NCBI GenBank assembly: GCA_014379275.1
Contig: JACMMA010000884.1
Coordinates: forward strand, 1-6,473
Direction of reading: 5' to 3'
From: Armatimonadota bacterium
Lineage (GTDB): Bacteria > Armatimonadota > Armatimonadia > Armatimonadales > Armatimonadaceae
DNA length: 6,473 nt
The translations under genes and the position numbers were made by a program. Below are positions 5,981 through 6,473 of the stretch, one piece after another (the first letter of the stretch is position 1; each line of letters begins with the position of its first letter). The notes beneath the pieces are model-generated. The model saw nothing but the letters and a program-made list of their open reading frames with translations. It was not told the origin of the DNA and did no database searches.

Positions 5981-6094
5981 CTAACCTTGCCGTTGCTTGT
6001 GCTTCGGGTTTTTGCAGATCACGCGGACGACGCCTTCTCGCTTGATCACCTTGCACTTATCGCAGATTTTTTTAACCGATGCTCGTACTTTCAT
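5981..6094 (-). CDS. rpmJ: 50S ribosomal protein L36 (bL36)
   Basis: L36 is the smallest large-subunit protein and binds 23S rRNA. The 37-residue product begins MKVRASVKKICDKCKVIKRE and ends in KNPKHKQRQG with a TAG stop, which is the normal family length. The zinc ligands are all present: Cys11, Cys14, Cys27 and His32 (CxxC-x12-C-x4-H), so this is the zinc-binding (C+) form. The start is fixed by homology and by GGAGA 5 bases upstream of the ATG. It sits between infA and rpsM, its usual place. Its stop codon lies inside the ribosome binding site of rpsM, so the two are probably translationally coupled. Confidence 0.97.
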   Translation of the reverse strand: MKVRASVKKICDKCKVIKREGVVRVICKNPKHKQRQG

Positions 6095-6112
6095 GATTGT
6101 CTCCGTACCTTA

Positions 6113-6150
6113 CTCTCACCCCTCTTAAAAGAGAGGAATTGAGTGTGAGG
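6113..6150 (-). repeat. Hairpin in the infA-rpmJ gap
   Basis: The 63-base gap between infA and rpmJ holds nested inverted repeats. An inner stem pairs 6121-6125 (cctct) with 6132-6136 (agagg) around a 6-base loop. An outer stem pairs 6115-6119 (ctcac) with 6145-6149 (gtgag). No U-tract follows on the minus strand, so it does not look like an intrinsic terminator. It may be an RNA processing or stability element or a dispersed intergenic repeat. The rpmJ ribosome binding site (GGAGA at 6104-6100) lies outside it, 5 bases from the ATG. Confidence 0.5.
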
Positions 6151-6157
6151 GCTATAT

Positions 6158-6473
6158 TTATTTGTACCGATACAGGATACGCCCGCGCGTCAGGTCATAG
6201 GGGGACAACTCCACCAGAACCCTGTCGCCGGGAAGAATACGAATGAAATTCATCCGGATTTTGCCGGACACGTGTGCTAAAACTTCGTGACCTGACTCCA
6301 ATTTGATCTTGAACATGGCATTCGGCAAGTTTTCCGCAATTACGCCTTGCACTTCGATACCTTGCTCTTTACCATCGTCCGCCGGTTCCGGTGCAGGTCC
6401 ACCGCCACCGCCGCCCGGGCGTCCCCCGCCGGGTCGTCCACCACCGGGGCGCCCCCCGCCGGGACGACCGCCG
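6158..6473 (-). CDS. infA: Translation initiation factor IF-1, 5' end outside window, with Gly/Arg/Pro-rich N-terminal extension
   Basis: IF-1 is a small OB-fold protein that binds the 30S A site and, with IF-2 and IF-3, assists initiator tRNA selection. The core is unmistakable: LPNAMFKIKLESGHEVLAHV, then SGKIRMNFIRILPGDRVLVE, then LSPYDLTRGRILYRYK and a TAA stop. This core matches the family from about residue 3 (KEQGIEVQGVI aligns with KEDVIEVEGTV). What is odd is upstream. No ATG stands at the usual start; the frame stays open to the window edge and adds at least 33 residues: RPGGG repeats, more glycines, then PAPEPADD. A GTG codon at 6350-6352 could start a 64-residue product, but it would remove the conserved IEV of the first beta strand, so I reject it. 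The true start lies beyond 6473. Identity as IF-1 is certain; the extension is well supported by the open frame and codon pattern. Confidence 0.95.
   Translation of the reverse strand, partial: GGRPGGGRPGGGRPGGGRPGGGGGGPAPEPADDGKEQGIEVQGVIAENLPNAMFKIKLESGHEVLAHVSGKIRMNFIRILPGDRVLVELSPYDLTRGRILYRYK
6401..6466 (-). repeat. Four 15-bp tandem units encoding Arg-Pro-Gly-Gly-Gly, inside infA
   Basis: Read on the minus strand, four consecutive 15-base units encode RPGGG (6466-6452, 6451-6437, 6436-6422, 6421-6407); two more glycine codons follow, up to 6401. The array may continue past the right edge, since Gly-Gly codons precede the first unit. The units differ from each other only at third codon positions: Arg is CGT/CGC/CGA/CGC, Pro is CCC/CCC/CCC/CCG, and the Gly codons vary among GGC, GGT, GGG and GGA. 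This is direct evidence that the repeat is read in the infA frame and kept at protein level. RGG-like, disordered Gly-Arg tracts often bind RNA; that role here is inference. Confidence 0.85.

Noticed and set aside
6158..6352. Short IF-1 starting at the internal GTG
   Set aside because: It would drop the conserved first strand (IEV) of the OB fold, no clear ribosome binding site precedes it, and codon-level conservation upstream shows the extension is translated.

Overview
The window is the distal part of a bacterial ribosomal-protein supercluster. Every recognised gene lies on the minus strand, so transcription runs from right to left. The order is infA (cut by the right edge) - rpmJ - rpsM - rpsK - rpsD - rpoA - rplQ - truA - rplM - rpsI. 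A strong intrinsic terminator follows rpsI, and then comes an AraC-type regulator. This is the classical alpha operon joined to truA-rplM-rpsI, an order common in Gram-positive bacteria, Chloroflexi, Cyanobacteria and Armatimonadota-like lineages and unlike the gammaproteobacterial one. The DNA is moderately GC-rich. Gene order, the four-cysteine S4 and the style of the intergenic inverted repeats suggest an environmental bacterium of one of those groups. Armatimonadota is my best guess, at low confidence, because no phylogenetic computation was possible.

Layout from right to left. 6473-6158 holds translation initiation factor IF-1, whose normal 70-residue core is preceded in frame by at least 33 extra residues that include a tandem Arg-Pro-Gly-Gly-Gly repeat and continue past the edge. 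6157-6095 is a short gap with a hairpin. 6094-5172 holds L36, S13 and S11, tightly packed. 5171-4977 is a gap of 195 bases that carries an inverted-repeat element of about 107 bp. 4976-4317 is S4. 4316-4214 is a 103-base gap with a small hairpin over the rpoA ribosome binding site. 4213-3179 is the RNA polymerase alpha subunit. 3178-3057 is a gap carrying a second, unrelated inverted repeat. 3056-992 holds L17, TruA, L13 and S9 with gaps of 0 to 4 bases. 967-931 is the terminator. 924-67 is the AraC-family regulator. Bases 1-66 show no gene.

The genes share one job: 30S proteins S13, S11, S4 and S9, 50S proteins L36, L17 and L13, an initiation factor, a tRNA-modifying enzyme and the RNA polymerase assembly platform. 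Co-transcription would keep translation and transcription capacity in step. Several ribosome binding sites overlap the stop codon or the end of the gene before, which points to translational coupling.

I found no new multi-gene system. The most unusual items are the RPGGG-repeat extension on IF-1, whose repeat units differ only at third codon positions, and the two unrelated inverted-repeat elements sitting inside an essential ribosomal operon.
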